The notes beneath the pieces are model-generated. The model saw nothing but the letters and a program-made list of their open reading frames with translations. It was not told the DNA's origin and did no database searches. From Promethearchaeota archaeon (GTDB taxonomy: Archaea; Asgardarchaeota; Lokiarchaeia; Sigynarchaeales; SOKP01), in contig JAGXOB010000063.1 of assembly GCA_019894735.1 (NCBI GenBank), forward strand, positions 1 to 12,999: a stretch of DNA of 12,999 nucleotides, read 5' to 3'. The position numbers were made by a program, and so were the translations under genes. Shown here piece by piece: positions 1 to 7,384 of this stretch (positions are counted from its first letter, which is position 1; each line of letters opens with the position of its first letter).

Positions 1-1027
1 GTTCTGGAGGATGTTTATTAAAGAACGAGCATGCTGAATGTAAAATCCCCCCAATCTTGCGATCTTTTGCAATTTTTGAAACTCGTATGCAATCTGCTAT
101 AATTCCTGCTGAATTATTTCCATCTTCTACGAACATCGTAATGTCAACTCTTACGGGAGCACCGCCGAAAACTCGACCTTCGAGTCTCATGTACGCTTCT
201 TTCTGATTCTTTAAAAATGGAATGTAGTCAACAGCAGATATTCGACACTCAACACTTTCCTTATTTTGGAGATTTGATATAACTGCTTCAGTTTTAGATT
301 GACGTTTACCTTTTTCATAAACTAGTTCTCCGTTAGATTGAGGCGTTAGCAAGTTACAAAAATCTGACGATCCCCCCCAATCCAATTGAATGGTGCGATC
401 AAGAATTGCCCCTCTCATCGGAAATAAATTTGTCAAAGAGCGATGAATAATTGTGGCTCCTATTTGCGATTTTACATCATCTCCTATAAGGGAGAGTTTT
501 AGTTCCTCAGCTTTTTTTACGATTTCTGGGTCTTTGACTACATGAGACGGCATTCCATTAACAACACAAGCACCAGCGTTAAGAGCTGCCATTGCATAAA
601 ATTTTACTGCTTTATGGCATCCCGTAGGAAGTAATATAACTACAACATCGACATCTCTCTTTTTAATTTCTTCCGTTACATCAGATTGGGGCTGGTTATT
701 ATTTGTAGGAATTATATTTTTTATGTTACTATCTAAACCGTCTAATATCGGTCCTTTTAATACTGGAGCGTTTAGGAATTCAGGTTCAAATAAAATCGTG
801 TTGCAATTTGGTTCAGCAAATATCGCTCTACTTAGATCTTTACCCACCTTATTTGAATTTACGTCAAAACCTAATACAAAATTTATGTCTTTTACTTGAT
901 ATTGAGTAATTTCCGGAAGTAAACCGATGATTTCCGCTGGATATTTTTTATATTTTTCAATGCCTTGAACTAGAGCACTTGCGACATCACCTACACCAAT
1001 AAGACAAATATTGATTTTATTCTCCAT
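1..1027 (-). CDS. ino1: myo-inositol-1-phosphate synthase (3' end outside window)
   Basis: This enzyme converts glucose 6-phosphate to 1L-myo-inositol 1-phosphate with NAD as recycled cofactor, in the cytoplasm, and supplies the inositol head group of archaeal phospholipids. The 342 visible residues begin MENKINICLIGVGDVAS, a Rossmann GxGxxAS nucleotide loop at residues 11-17. Further family blocks are LLPTGCHKA (about 132-140), GDDVKSQIGAT (182-192), LDWGGSSDF (215-223), SKTEAV (about 244-249) and a late NNSAGIIAD block. These match the MIPS family along the whole length. Archaeal members are roughly 360-390 residues, so an estimated 20-50 C-terminal residues lie outside the window. The ATG at 1027 sits about 29 bases from a TATA-like box, which suggests a nearly leaderless transcript. 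The gene is divergent from the glycoside hydrolase. The identification is strong. Confidence 0.93.
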   Translation of the reverse strand, partial: MENKINICLIGVGDVASALVQGIEKYKKYPAEIIGLLPEITQYQVKDINFVLGFDVNSNKVGKDLSRAIFAEPNCNTILFEPEFLNAPVLKGPILDGLDSNIKNIIPTNNNQPQSDVTEEIKKRDVDVVVILLPTGCHKAVKFYAMAALNAGACVVNGMPSHVVKDPEIVKKAEELKLSLIGDDVKSQIGATIIHRSLTNLFPMRGAILDRTIQLDWGGSSDFCNLLTPQSNGELVYEKGKRQSKTEAVISNLQNKESVECRISAVDYIPFLKNQKEAYMRLEGRVFGGAPVRVDITMFVEDGNNSAGIIADCIRVSKIAKDRKIGGILHSACSFFNKHPPE

Positions 1028-1050
1028 GATATTTCATTCATATGTTGACA

Positions 1051-1062
1051 TTATTTAAAAGA
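1051..1062 (-). promoter_or_regulatory. Putative TATA box of the inositol-phosphate synthase gene
   Basis: Read on the minus strand this is TCTTTTAAATAA, a TATA-like element centred about 29 bases upstream of the ATG at 1027. Archaeal TATA boxes are centred about 26 bases before the transcription start, so the predicted transcript would begin within a few bases of the start codon. No Shine-Dalgarno motif precedes the ATG, in keeping with a leaderless mRNA. AT-rich background makes chance matches common. Confidence 0.35.
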
Positions 1063-1080
1063 TTTCAGAATAAACTAAAG

Positions 1081-1093
1081 ATAGAACTTCTAT
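1081..1093. repeat. Perfect 13-base palindrome, candidate operator
   Basis: ATAGAA-C-TTCTAT is a perfect inverted repeat with 6-base arms around one central base. It lies in the divergent intergenic region and runs into the sequence TATATATTA. It sits about 20 bases upstream of the predicted TATA box for the minus-strand synthase gene and about 115 bases before the GTG of the plus-strand hydrolase. A dimeric regulator bound here could affect one or both genes. This is inference from symmetry and position only, and short AT-rich palindromes also arise by chance. Confidence 0.3.
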
Positions 1094-1165
1094 ATATTAG
1101 CATTCTGACACATTTAAGAATATGGTTATTATTTGAAATACAAAATCTCAAAGTTATTAAATTTC

Positions 1166-1179
1166 ATAATATTAAATAG
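1166..1179 (+). promoter_or_regulatory. Putative promoter of the hydrolase-dehydrogenase pair
   Basis: ATAATATTAAATAG is a TATA-like stretch centred about 36 bases upstream of the GTG at 1209. It would predict a transcription start near 1199 and a leader of about 10 bases. The stop codon TAG at 1206-1208 directly precedes the GTG in the same frame. Support is positional only. Confidence 0.28.
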
Positions 1180-1208
1180 TTCAATTTTAAACCGCAATGA
1201 TGAGTTAG

Positions 1209-4040
1209 GTGCATTTGGATATATCAAACAAGAAAATATATTTAGTTTTATCACCACATATTAATTATTATCATTCCTATAGAGGAGATTCAATAGGGGA
1301 AACAGGATTTGGTAAAGATCTCGATATGATGAGAGGAATTATTAGCGAATTAGATAAGATTGAAGATATGGGATTTGGTAATATGCGAATTACTTGGGAT
1401 TATGGTGATATTTTTTGGTCTATTCAGCTTCAAAAAGAATTTCAACAGGACGTTTTTGATAGAGTCATTGAAAGGTGTAAAAAAGGGAAAGATGAGGTTT
1501 TAATTGGTTCGTGGGGAAATGTTATTCAATCAGCAATGGATACTGAGGAATTTTTGCAACAACACCAATGGTTTTTAGAAAATTCGATGGGGATTGGAGT
1601 GAATCAATTATTTCCTGGAAGAGTTGCTCCATACGCACGCACTCAAGAATCCATGTTTACACAAGGCATGATAGAACTATATAATAGAATAGGAGTAAAA
1701 GGAATATGTAATTATTATTCGGTTTATGGATTTGATGTAACAAGACCATTCATCAATCCTCGATTAGATTGGAACCAAAGATATGGTCTGATTAAGTTTA
1801 ACTCTACTTTATCTAATGCTTCCTGTTTAATGCTACCCACATATGGATTTGGAGATATTCTTGATTTCTGTTCTATTAAAAGATGGTTCAAAATTATAAG
1901 GAAAAGGCAGGAAAGTGGGGAGATTAGTGGTCACGCTTTAATTTTTTTAAACTTTGATATGGATTATGAAAATTGGCTTGGTATGAACTTGCCAAAATTT
2001 ATGAGCTGGCTGCCAAATTCACGGGGTTTAATGGAATTTGCAGAGGTTGTCGATCAGTGTGAATATGCTGAATTTGCCAACTTGTTAGAAGTTGTACCTA
2101 AATTGGAAGTACATGGTGAAGTAACTTTAAGAGAAGATATTGCTGATGGAATGTGGAATGGATATTATAATTGGGCCCAAAAATTTAATAACACAAGATT
2201 TTGGACTGTTGGACAACAAGCTAGATGGTTAAAATGCATTTCGGATACGTTATTAACTAACAATATTGTTAAAGATTCTGATTCTGATATCAACGGATTA
2301 ATAAGAAATAGTGATGATTCTACTGAGACTTACATTAAAAATAAGATATTGTTTGCTTCTACAACGAATTTTGGGATGGCTATGCCATTTCTTCACCCTG
2401 ATAGACGAAAAACCGCTATTAGTTATGGATTAAAGGCTTTTTCTAGCTCTGAGGAAGCTTTTGATATAGCAATTAGAAAATTTTCACTTGAATTCACTCA
2501 AAAATTTAAAGAACTCAAAAATGTTCTATTTATTTTACCTGTAACTAAAAGAGGAATATCTGAAAGGGAGATAATACCCCTAAGTGACTACATATTGATT
2601 CATTCAATGTTACCATCAAAACTCAGCAATGAATTAAGAAAAAACAAGGACAGCTTAAGATTGTTAAACATCTCTTCAAAAGAAAACTTAGATACCTTTT
2701 CTATCCATAAAGCTAGTTCTGAAATTGATTCAAATTTATGGATTGAAGCACTTATACCTCGTTTAGCTTTTGATCATAAACAGTCGAATAGTGTTGTATT
2801 TTCCTTGGAGTTTTCAGAAACAGACTCTAAAGAAGTTGAAACAAAAGGAAAAGAAATAATTGCAACTAAAAATTCGTTAAGAAATGAATATATTTCTCTA
2901 GAATTTGATGGAAACGGTAAAATTTCTTCCTTCAAATATAATAATGTTGAATTCGCTTGTCCAAGTTTTTTAGAATCATCAATATCTTATGATAATGTTA
3001 TATATTATTCCGATAGTGATAAAATCATTGTCTCTCGAAATGGGAGTGATGGGTTTTCTGCTTCCATTTCAATTAGTAGTGAGTTTTTTATAGAAAAAAA
3101 TTACAAAGTTAAAGCTGTAAAATTACTCAAACTATATTCTGATTTACCATATTTGTTTGTAAATGTTTCAATGGATATTCCTGATATTAAAGGGGAAACA
3201 ACTAACATAGGAAAAAGTGATGGAACATCTTATTTCGTAGAAGAAAAATATCAAGATAAATGGCAAGAAATCATGCCCTGTGAAATTAGATCAAATATTC
3301 TAGGTTTAGATGAGCCGTTGAAAATCTGGAAACGTAATTTCTTTGGGGTTGTAGATTATTATAAACTTGATATGAAGGAAGTTGATATTAAAAACGCGGA
3401 TATCGATTGTTTAGTTGCTAATATTTCAGATGGATGGATGTCTTTATCGAATAAAGAAAAAGGATTACTCGTGGGATTTAATTCATTGAAAGCAGCAAAT
3501 TTCGCATTTTCTCCCATCAAAATAAAAGATAAGGGATTCGGTGATCTTGCCGCTAAAGGTCAACAAGTGAGAATTAATCCGTTTGGAACATATTATGGAA
3601 AACTATTTCATTATTGGACTGAGGGTAATGGACATGCTCAAAAAATTGTAACCAAGTTAATTGGAACTAATGAATCGACAGCTCCTACATTTAGCGGCAA
3701 AAGAGTTTTATTTGACTTAATAATTTCCCCATTTTTAGCGGATTCTCCACCTGAATCTATACAAAATTTCGCTGATCATTACTCATTTGAACCATTAGTC
3801 ATAGTAAAGCAAAAGGGTGATAATCAGCTATATGCAAATCATTTGCCTTACGTTAAAAATAAAGAGAAGATTATAGAGGAGTTTGAGGTTGAAGATATCA
3901 TGAATATGGAATACATTGAATGGGTAAGAAAAGTTAATGAGATTTATGAACCACCTGCTTCAAAGTCTAGTTCTGGATGGCCAAAAATTTCGATCATAAA
4001 TATGATAAGGGTATTAATTGATGGTATAAAAGGGCGCTAA
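1209..4040 (+). CDS. GH38/GH57-superfamily glycoside hydrolase (alpha-mannosidase-like)
   Basis: This 943-residue protein has the architecture of a GH38 alpha-mannosidase: an N-terminal (beta/alpha) barrel, a middle helical part and a long beta-sandwich C-terminus. Residues 10-30 (IYLVLSPHIN then YYHSYRGDS) align with the first metal-binding strand. KGKDEVLIGSWGNV (about 92-105) resembles the GH38 'kGr-i-Gw' block. From about 557 (NEYISLEFDGNGKISSF) the C-terminal mannosidase sandwich is recognisable, as is DGWMSLSNKEKGLLVGF. The usual His-x-Asp zinc pair reads H17-I-N19, so the metal site is altered. RTQES (144-148) and FDMDYENWLG (249-258) instead resemble GH57 catalytic regions, so substrate and mechanism are uncertain. 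No signal peptide or membrane segment is seen, so it is probably cytoplasmic. The start is GTG 1209: an in-frame TAG directly precedes it, and TTG 1215 is the only other start before the first motif. A dehydrogenase gene follows after 20 bases, probably in one operon. Confidence 0.72.
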   Translation: MHLDISNKKIYLVLSPHINYYHSYRGDSIGETGFGKDLDMMRGIISELDKIEDMGFGNMRITWDYGDIFWSIQLQKEFQQDVFDRVIERCKKGKDEVLIGSWGNVIQSAMDTEEFLQQHQWFLENSMGIGVNQLFPGRVAPYARTQESMFTQGMIELYNRIGVKGICNYYSVYGFDVTRPFINPRLDWNQRYGLIKFNSTLSNASCLMLPTYGFGDILDFCSIKRWFKIIRKRQESGEISGHALIFLNFDMDYENWLGMNLPKFMSWLPNSRGLMEFAEVVDQCEYAEFANLLEVVPKLEVHGEVTLREDIADGMWNGYYNWAQKFNNTRFWTVGQQARWLKCISDTLLTNNIVKDSDSDINGLIRNSDDSTETYIKNKILFASTTNFGMAMPFLHPDRRKTAISYGLKAFSSSEEAFDIAIRKFSLEFTQKFKELKNVLFILPVTKRGISEREIIPLSDYILIHSMLPSKLSNELRKNKDSLRLLNISSKENLDTFSIHKASSEIDSNLWIEALIPRLAFDHKQSNSVVFSLEFSETDSKEVETKGKEIIATKNSLRNEYISLEFDGNGKISSFKYNNVEFACPSFLESSISYDNVIYYSDSDKIIVSRNGSDGFSASISISSEFFIEKNYKVKAVKLLKLYSDLPYLFVNVSMDIPDIKGETTNIGKSDGTSYFVEEKYQDKWQEIMPCEIRSNILGLDEPLKIWKRNFFGVVDYYKLDMKEVDIKNADIDCLVANISDGWMSLSNKEKGLLVGFNSLKAANFAFSPIKIKDKGFGDLAAKGQQVRINPFGTYYGKLFHYWTEGNGHAQKIVTKLIGTNESTAPTFSGKRVLFDLIISPFLADSPPESIQNFADHYSFEPLVIVKQKGDNQLYANHLPYVKNKEKIIEEFEVEDIMNMEYIEWVRKVNEIYEPPASKSSSGWPKISIINMIRVLIDGIKGR

Positions 4041-4049
4041 TAAATGATT

Positions 4050-4055
4050 GGTGAT
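4050..4055 (+). promoter_or_regulatory. Shine-Dalgarno GGTGAT selecting a TTG start
   Basis: GGTGAT matches part of the GGAGGTGATC complement of the archaeal 16S 3' end. It is followed by ATAAT and then TTG at 4061, a normal 5-base spacing. The first in-frame ATG at 4073 would be 17 bases away, so this site favours the TTG. A nearly identical arrangement precedes the transporter gene on the other strand. Confidence 0.55.
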
Positions 4056-4060
4056 ATAAT

Positions 4061-5074
4061 TTGAAAGAAAAAATGAAGGCACTATTATTTCCTGAGCCTT
4101 GGGTTGTGAAATTGGTTGAAGTAGACATCCCCAAACCAGAACGCAATGAGATTTTGGCACAGATGGTATCAGTTGGTATCTGTGGCAGTGATGTTGGTAT
4201 TTTTGAAGGTAATCACTGGATTGTTGCTCACGAACCAGGAGGTCATGGTCACGAAACCGGTGCTATTGCGGTAGAAGTGGGTAAAGATATAGAAGGAATA
4301 TCCGTAGGCGATCACTTAGCTCGTATTGGGCAAGGATATGCGGAATATTCTACACATGTGAATGTTATAGGACATGGTAAAGACGAGATTTATGGAGCAC
4401 TTCCAATTGTAAGAAACGATCTCTCTATGGATGAAATCTCTTTTGCTGATGCTGTTGGTTGTGCGATTAATTGCTACGAAAGAGCTGAGTTCGAAAGATT
4501 AGATGGTGAGAAAAAAGCAGTAGTTCTAGGGCTTGGACCTATTGGACTTATTTTAACTCAAATATTATTGAATAATGGAATCGAAGTAGCTACATCTGAA
4601 CCATTTCACCATAAGAGAGCCTTAGCGCAAAAATGGGGTGCTAAAGTGTTTAATCCTAATGATTTTAGTCGAGTGACTCATGGAAAAGAAACCTTTGTTG
4701 ATGAGATTAAAAAAGATTTTGGTGATGCTCACGCTGTTTTTGAGATGGTAGGTTTGAATAATACTTTAATTGATGCGATAGATTTAGTTAAACCAGGGCT
4801 CCGGGTTATTGTGTTTGGTGCTCAAAAGATGCAATATATACCTTATGTTAACTGTCGAAAGAAAGGTGTAGAGTTAGTGTATCCTGAAGCAATGATGAAT
4901 TCCAAAGCATATAAGGAATACTGGAAAGAAGCTTTAGACCTAATAGCAAGTAAAAAACTCGAATTAAACAGCTTAATAACAAAAAGAATTAACTTAGAGC
5001 AAGCTGTCGATGTGTTTAAATATTACGATCGTGAAAAATGGATTAAAATAATTGTAGAACCACAAAAAAAGTAG
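4061..5074 (+). CDS. Zinc-dependent medium-chain alcohol/polyol dehydrogenase
   Basis: This is a cytoplasmic medium-chain dehydrogenase/reductase that oxidises an alcohol, polyol or sugar with NAD(P). The N-terminal GroES-like catalytic domain has GICGSD with the zinc ligand C41 and GHGHE with H64-E65. The Rossmann domain has the GLGPIG loop at 157-162. The lobe near residues 85-105 lacks the four cysteines of a structural zinc, as in sorbitol-type and some glucose dehydrogenases. At 337 residues the length is normal for the family. The exact substrate cannot be read from sequence, and glucose, polyol or threonine dehydrogenase activity are all possible. The start is TTG 4061, favoured by GGTGAT 5 bases upstream; ATG 4073 (MKALLFPEPW) is the alternative and matches the common family N-terminus. 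It lies 20 bases behind the hydrolase and 18 bases from the convergent transporter gene, so it may process a sugar released by the hydrolase. Confidence 0.82.
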   Translation: MKEKMKALLFPEPWVVKLVEVDIPKPERNEILAQMVSVGICGSDVGIFEGNHWIVAHEPGGHGHETGAIAVEVGKDIEGISVGDHLARIGQGYAEYSTHVNVIGHGKDEIYGALPIVRNDLSMDEISFADAVGCAINCYERAEFERLDGEKKAVVLGLGPIGLILTQILLNNGIEVATSEPFHHKRALAQKWGAKVFNPNDFSRVTHGKETFVDEIKKDFGDAHAVFEMVGLNNTLIDAIDLVKPGLRVIVFGAQKMQYIPYVNCRKKGVELVYPEAMMNSKAYKEYWKEALDLIASKKLELNSLITKRINLEQAVDVFKYYDREKWIKIIVEPQKK

Positions 5075-5081
5075 AAAAAAA
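5064..5081 (-). terminator. Double T-run terminator for the transporter gene
   Basis: On the minus strand this reads as T7, CTAC, T7, beginning 12 bases past the transporter stop codon. Archaeal transcription ends efficiently at such T-rich tracts without a hairpin. It overlaps the end of the convergent dehydrogenase gene. Confidence 0.45.
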
Positions 5082-5092
5082 TAGATAATACA

Positions 5093-6370
5093 TTAGTTTT
5101 CTAACTTTACAGTCTCTTTGACTGTCATAAATATCGGAATTGAAGCTACGAAAAAGACAGGACCAAGGATGAATATCCAGGGGATGCCAAATAATATACC
5201 AATTATCCCTCCTAAAATGGAACCTATGACTTGAGAACCTGTGTTAACGATATTTAAAATTCCAGTAAATGTCCCGCGTAACTGTTCGGGTAACAAATCT
5301 TGAGACCAGGCATTTAGAGGAGTTACTAATGCTAATACACCCACAAGCACGAATGGTAAACCAACCATAAATAAAATGTAATTACCCGAAGAAAATGGCA
5401 TAATTATATATCCAATGCTTACAATTGTTAGAGATATGGGAACAAACCTTTTTCTCCCGAATTTATCAGACAATCTACCTAAAAATATAGTTGCTAGGAT
5501 TAAAGCGGGAATTGAAAAAGCGATTCCTAATAGTAATTGTAGCGTTGAAAACCCTTGATCAAAAATGAAAATAAATAAAAATGGCATAATTGAAGCAATT
5601 CCACATTGGAATATGAGAAGCGCGAGAAGAATTTTAAGGAATTCTTTTAAGGAATCCCATCCAACTTCCTTAAAATTTTTCCGTAGATCACCAAAAAATT
5701 TTTCTTTCTTTAGAGGTTCTGAAATTGGTTTCTCTTTTATGAATATGAAACCAATGATTCCAACTGAAGCAAAAACAAATCCTCCAACGAATAATAAAAA
5801 GAAGTGTCCCTCTTGAGTTATGATTGTGCCCGTTGCACCTGGACGCGGATCAGGAATTCCAAATAATTCATTTCCAACCAGTAAGAATGCTACACCGATT
5901 AATAAACCAATGTAGCTAATTAAGTTTATGATACCATTTGCTCGTCCCCTCTTCTCAACTCCAATTGTATCTGGGATAAGAGTTCGCTCAGCAACTAAAA
6001 ATGCATTCGAGGCGAGCCCGATAATTACCACATCGATTAATAAACATAGAAAATAATTCATTGACAATCCAAAAACCATCATAGCTATGCCAGCTATCAT
6101 TCCTCCCATTAATAAATATGGTTTCCTTCTACCAAATTTTGTTCTTGTACTATCACTTAAAATCCCCCAAACTATCATTGTTATTAGACCCATTGTAGCT
6201 GATAAAGAAACCATGAACGATATATATAATGGTGGTAAAAAAAGGACGTGATCTAAGTAGGTATTGAAATAATTTTGCTCAAAAAAGAAGAATAGCTTAT
6301 CTCCCATAGAAAGTAATCCTATCAATAACATATTTCTTCGGAAAAATTTACTAAACACCTTTTCGTTCAA
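5093..6370 (-). CDS. MFS transporter, sugar/glycoside type
   Basis: This is a 425-residue integral membrane protein with about 12 hydrophobic segments, typical of the major facilitator superfamily. The loop after helix 2 reads GILSDSTRTKFGRRKP (69-84), which resembles the GPH (glycoside-pentoside-hexuronide) cation symporters. The second half repeats the signature as GRLSDKFGRKR (298-308). The pseudo-symmetric loops LIPDTIGVEKRGRANG (131-146) and LLPEQLRGTFTG (359-370) support two homologous six-helix halves. A long charged central loop lies at about 211-245. The substrate is not readable. The neighbouring hydrolase and dehydrogenase suggest a sugar or polyol, but drug or organic-anion export cannot be excluded. 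The start is TTG at 6370, preceded by GGTGAT with 6-base spacing. The gene converges on the dehydrogenase and diverges from the ATP-grasp gene. Confidence 0.85.
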   Translation of the reverse strand: MNEKVFSKFFRRNMLLIGLLSMGDKLFFFFEQNYFNTYLDHVLFLPPLYISFMVSLSATMGLITMIVWGILSDSTRTKFGRRKPYLLMGGMIAGIAMMVFGLSMNYFLCLLIDVVIIGLASNAFLVAERTLIPDTIGVEKRGRANGIINLISYIGLLIGVAFLLVGNELFGIPDPRPGATGTIITQEGHFFLLFVGGFVFASVGIIGFIFIKEKPISEPLKKEKFFGDLRKNFKEVGWDSLKEFLKILLALLIFQCGIASIMPFLFIFIFDQGFSTLQLLLGIAFSIPALILATIFLGRLSDKFGRKRFVPISLTIVSIGYIIMPFSSGNYILFMVGLPFVLVGVLALVTPLNAWSQDLLPEQLRGTFTGILNIVNTGSQVIGSILGGIIGILFGIPWIFILGPVFFVASIPIFMTVKETVKLEN

Positions 6371-6376
6371 ATTTAT

Positions 6377-6382
6377 ATCACC
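6377..6382 (-). promoter_or_regulatory. Shine-Dalgarno GGTGAT before the transporter TTG start
   Basis: On the minus strand the context is GGTGATATAAATTTG, with TTG at 6370 as the start codon and a 6-base spacer. It differs from the site ahead of the dehydrogenase (GGTGATATAATTTG) by one inserted A. This fixes the start and shows that this gene has a leader. Confidence 0.55.
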
Positions 6383-6429
6383 ATTTTTTTAAGGAAATTA
6401 TTAATTTTTTTAAAATTTTTAATAGAAAA

Positions 6430-6466
6430 AGAATGTACGCATTGAGGGAAAATTTAAGAACATTCT
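6430..6466. repeat. 7-base inverted repeat around a TATA-like box
   Basis: AGAATGT at 6430-6436 and ACATTCT at 6460-6466 are inverted copies separated by 23 bases. Between them lies GGGAAAATTTAAG, which looks like a purine-rich BRE plus TATA element for the plus-strand ATP-grasp gene (ATG 6488). The arrangement could be an operator or a coincidence, so confidence is low. Confidence 0.25.
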
Positions 6467-6487
6467 GCGCTTTTTTAATTTTAATTA

Positions 6488-7381
6488 ATGATAAGAAATG
6501 TCGTTTTTTCAGCTAGGGAAGATCACGAAATAGTTAAGGCCGTTATAAATCGGCTTAATAATTTACCTGATGTAAACTTACACTTTCACGATCCTACAAA
6601 AAAGTTTTTTAACCTTTCCAGAATGCCTAAACCGATTAAAGAAGCAGATTTAATTATAGTTAAGGTGAGAAATGATTGCTCAATTGATTTACTTCATTAC
6701 GCCAAAATACGCAAAATTCCAACGCTACATGATGTCGATACGGTTCTAATGTGTAAAAATAAGATATCCCTTGATTACGCTCTTAGAATGGTATTTAAAA
6801 AGCATCCTCATATTAGTAAAAAGTTTTCGTTCCCTAACTCATGGAATTATAACATTACAGATATTCAGATATTCAAAAAATGGACTTTACCTAAGCTTCC
6901 AATTGTAATTAAAAGTCATTATCAGCACGACAAGTATAATAGATTTAACTTTTTGGTTAGAAAGATTGAAGAAGTGGATACATTTTGCAATAGGTATAAA
7001 CATCTTTTATATTACGATGTTTATATTCAAAAGTTTATTGAATGTGATGGCTTTGAAAGAAAAGTATACGTAATAGGAGATAACATATTTGGTATCATAA
7101 GAGAAAACCCAATTTATATATACTTAAAAAATAAGCCAGAAAATATTGATGTTGATACAATTAAACGGAAAGAATTTAAAATAACTGAAGAAATTAGGGA
7201 ATTAGCTGGAATCTTATCAGAAGAACTTAACCTTAAAATTTTTGGATTTGATTTAATCAAACTACAAAATAGGAATCGTTTTTATCTTATCGATTTAAAC
7301 GATTTTCCTGGATTTAGAGGAATAAAAAACGTAGAAAACACTTTATCCAGTTATTTGGGGGAATATATTAAAAATTTGTAG
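6488..7381 (+). CDS. ITPK-like ATP-grasp kinase/ligase
   Basis: This is a soluble 297-residue protein with an ATP-grasp fold. The best resemblance is to inositol tris/tetrakisphosphate kinase (ITPK). Matching blocks are PIVIKSH with K142 for ATP, QKFIECDG (181-188), RKVYVIGD (191-198), FGFDLI (252-257) and LIDLNDFPGFRG (267-278). The metal-binding set D255, D269, N271 has the same spacing (14, then 2) that I recall for human ITPK1 D281, D295, N297. FPG-x-x-G after the metal residues is characteristic of ITPK rather than RimK or D-Ala ligases. The N-terminal part (1-90) is a pre-ATP-grasp alpha/beta domain. If it is a kinase it would phosphorylate an inositol phosphate or a related cyclitol, and an amino-acid ligase activity remains possible. 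The ATG is fixed by an in-frame TAA at 6482-6484. There is no Shine-Dalgarno, so a short leader is likely. Its stop lies 3 bases from the convergent UppP stop. Confidence 0.72.
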   Translation: MIRNVVFSAREDHEIVKAVINRLNNLPDVNLHFHDPTKKFFNLSRMPKPIKEADLIIVKVRNDCSIDLLHYAKIRKIPTLHDVDTVLMCKNKISLDYALRMVFKKHPHISKKFSFPNSWNYNITDIQIFKKWTLPKLPIVIKSHYQHDKYNRFNFLVRKIEEVDTFCNRYKHLLYYDVYIQKFIECDGFERKVYVIGDNIFGIIRENPIYIYLKNKPENIDVDTIKRKEFKITEEIRELAGILSEELNLKIFGFDLIKLQNRNRFYLIDLNDFPGFRGIKNVENTLSSYLGEYIKNL

Positions 7382-7384
7382 ATT

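Noticed and set aside
5565..5816. Open frame on the plus strand inside the transporter gene
   Set aside because: It lies antisense to a well-supported membrane protein, shows no domain and has a composition explained by the complementary strand.
6488..7381. RimK/MptN-type glutamate ligase as first choice for the ATP-grasp gene
   Set aside because: The QKFI...KVYVIGD and IDLNDFPGFRG arrangement fits ITPK better, though a ligase cannot be excluded without a search.
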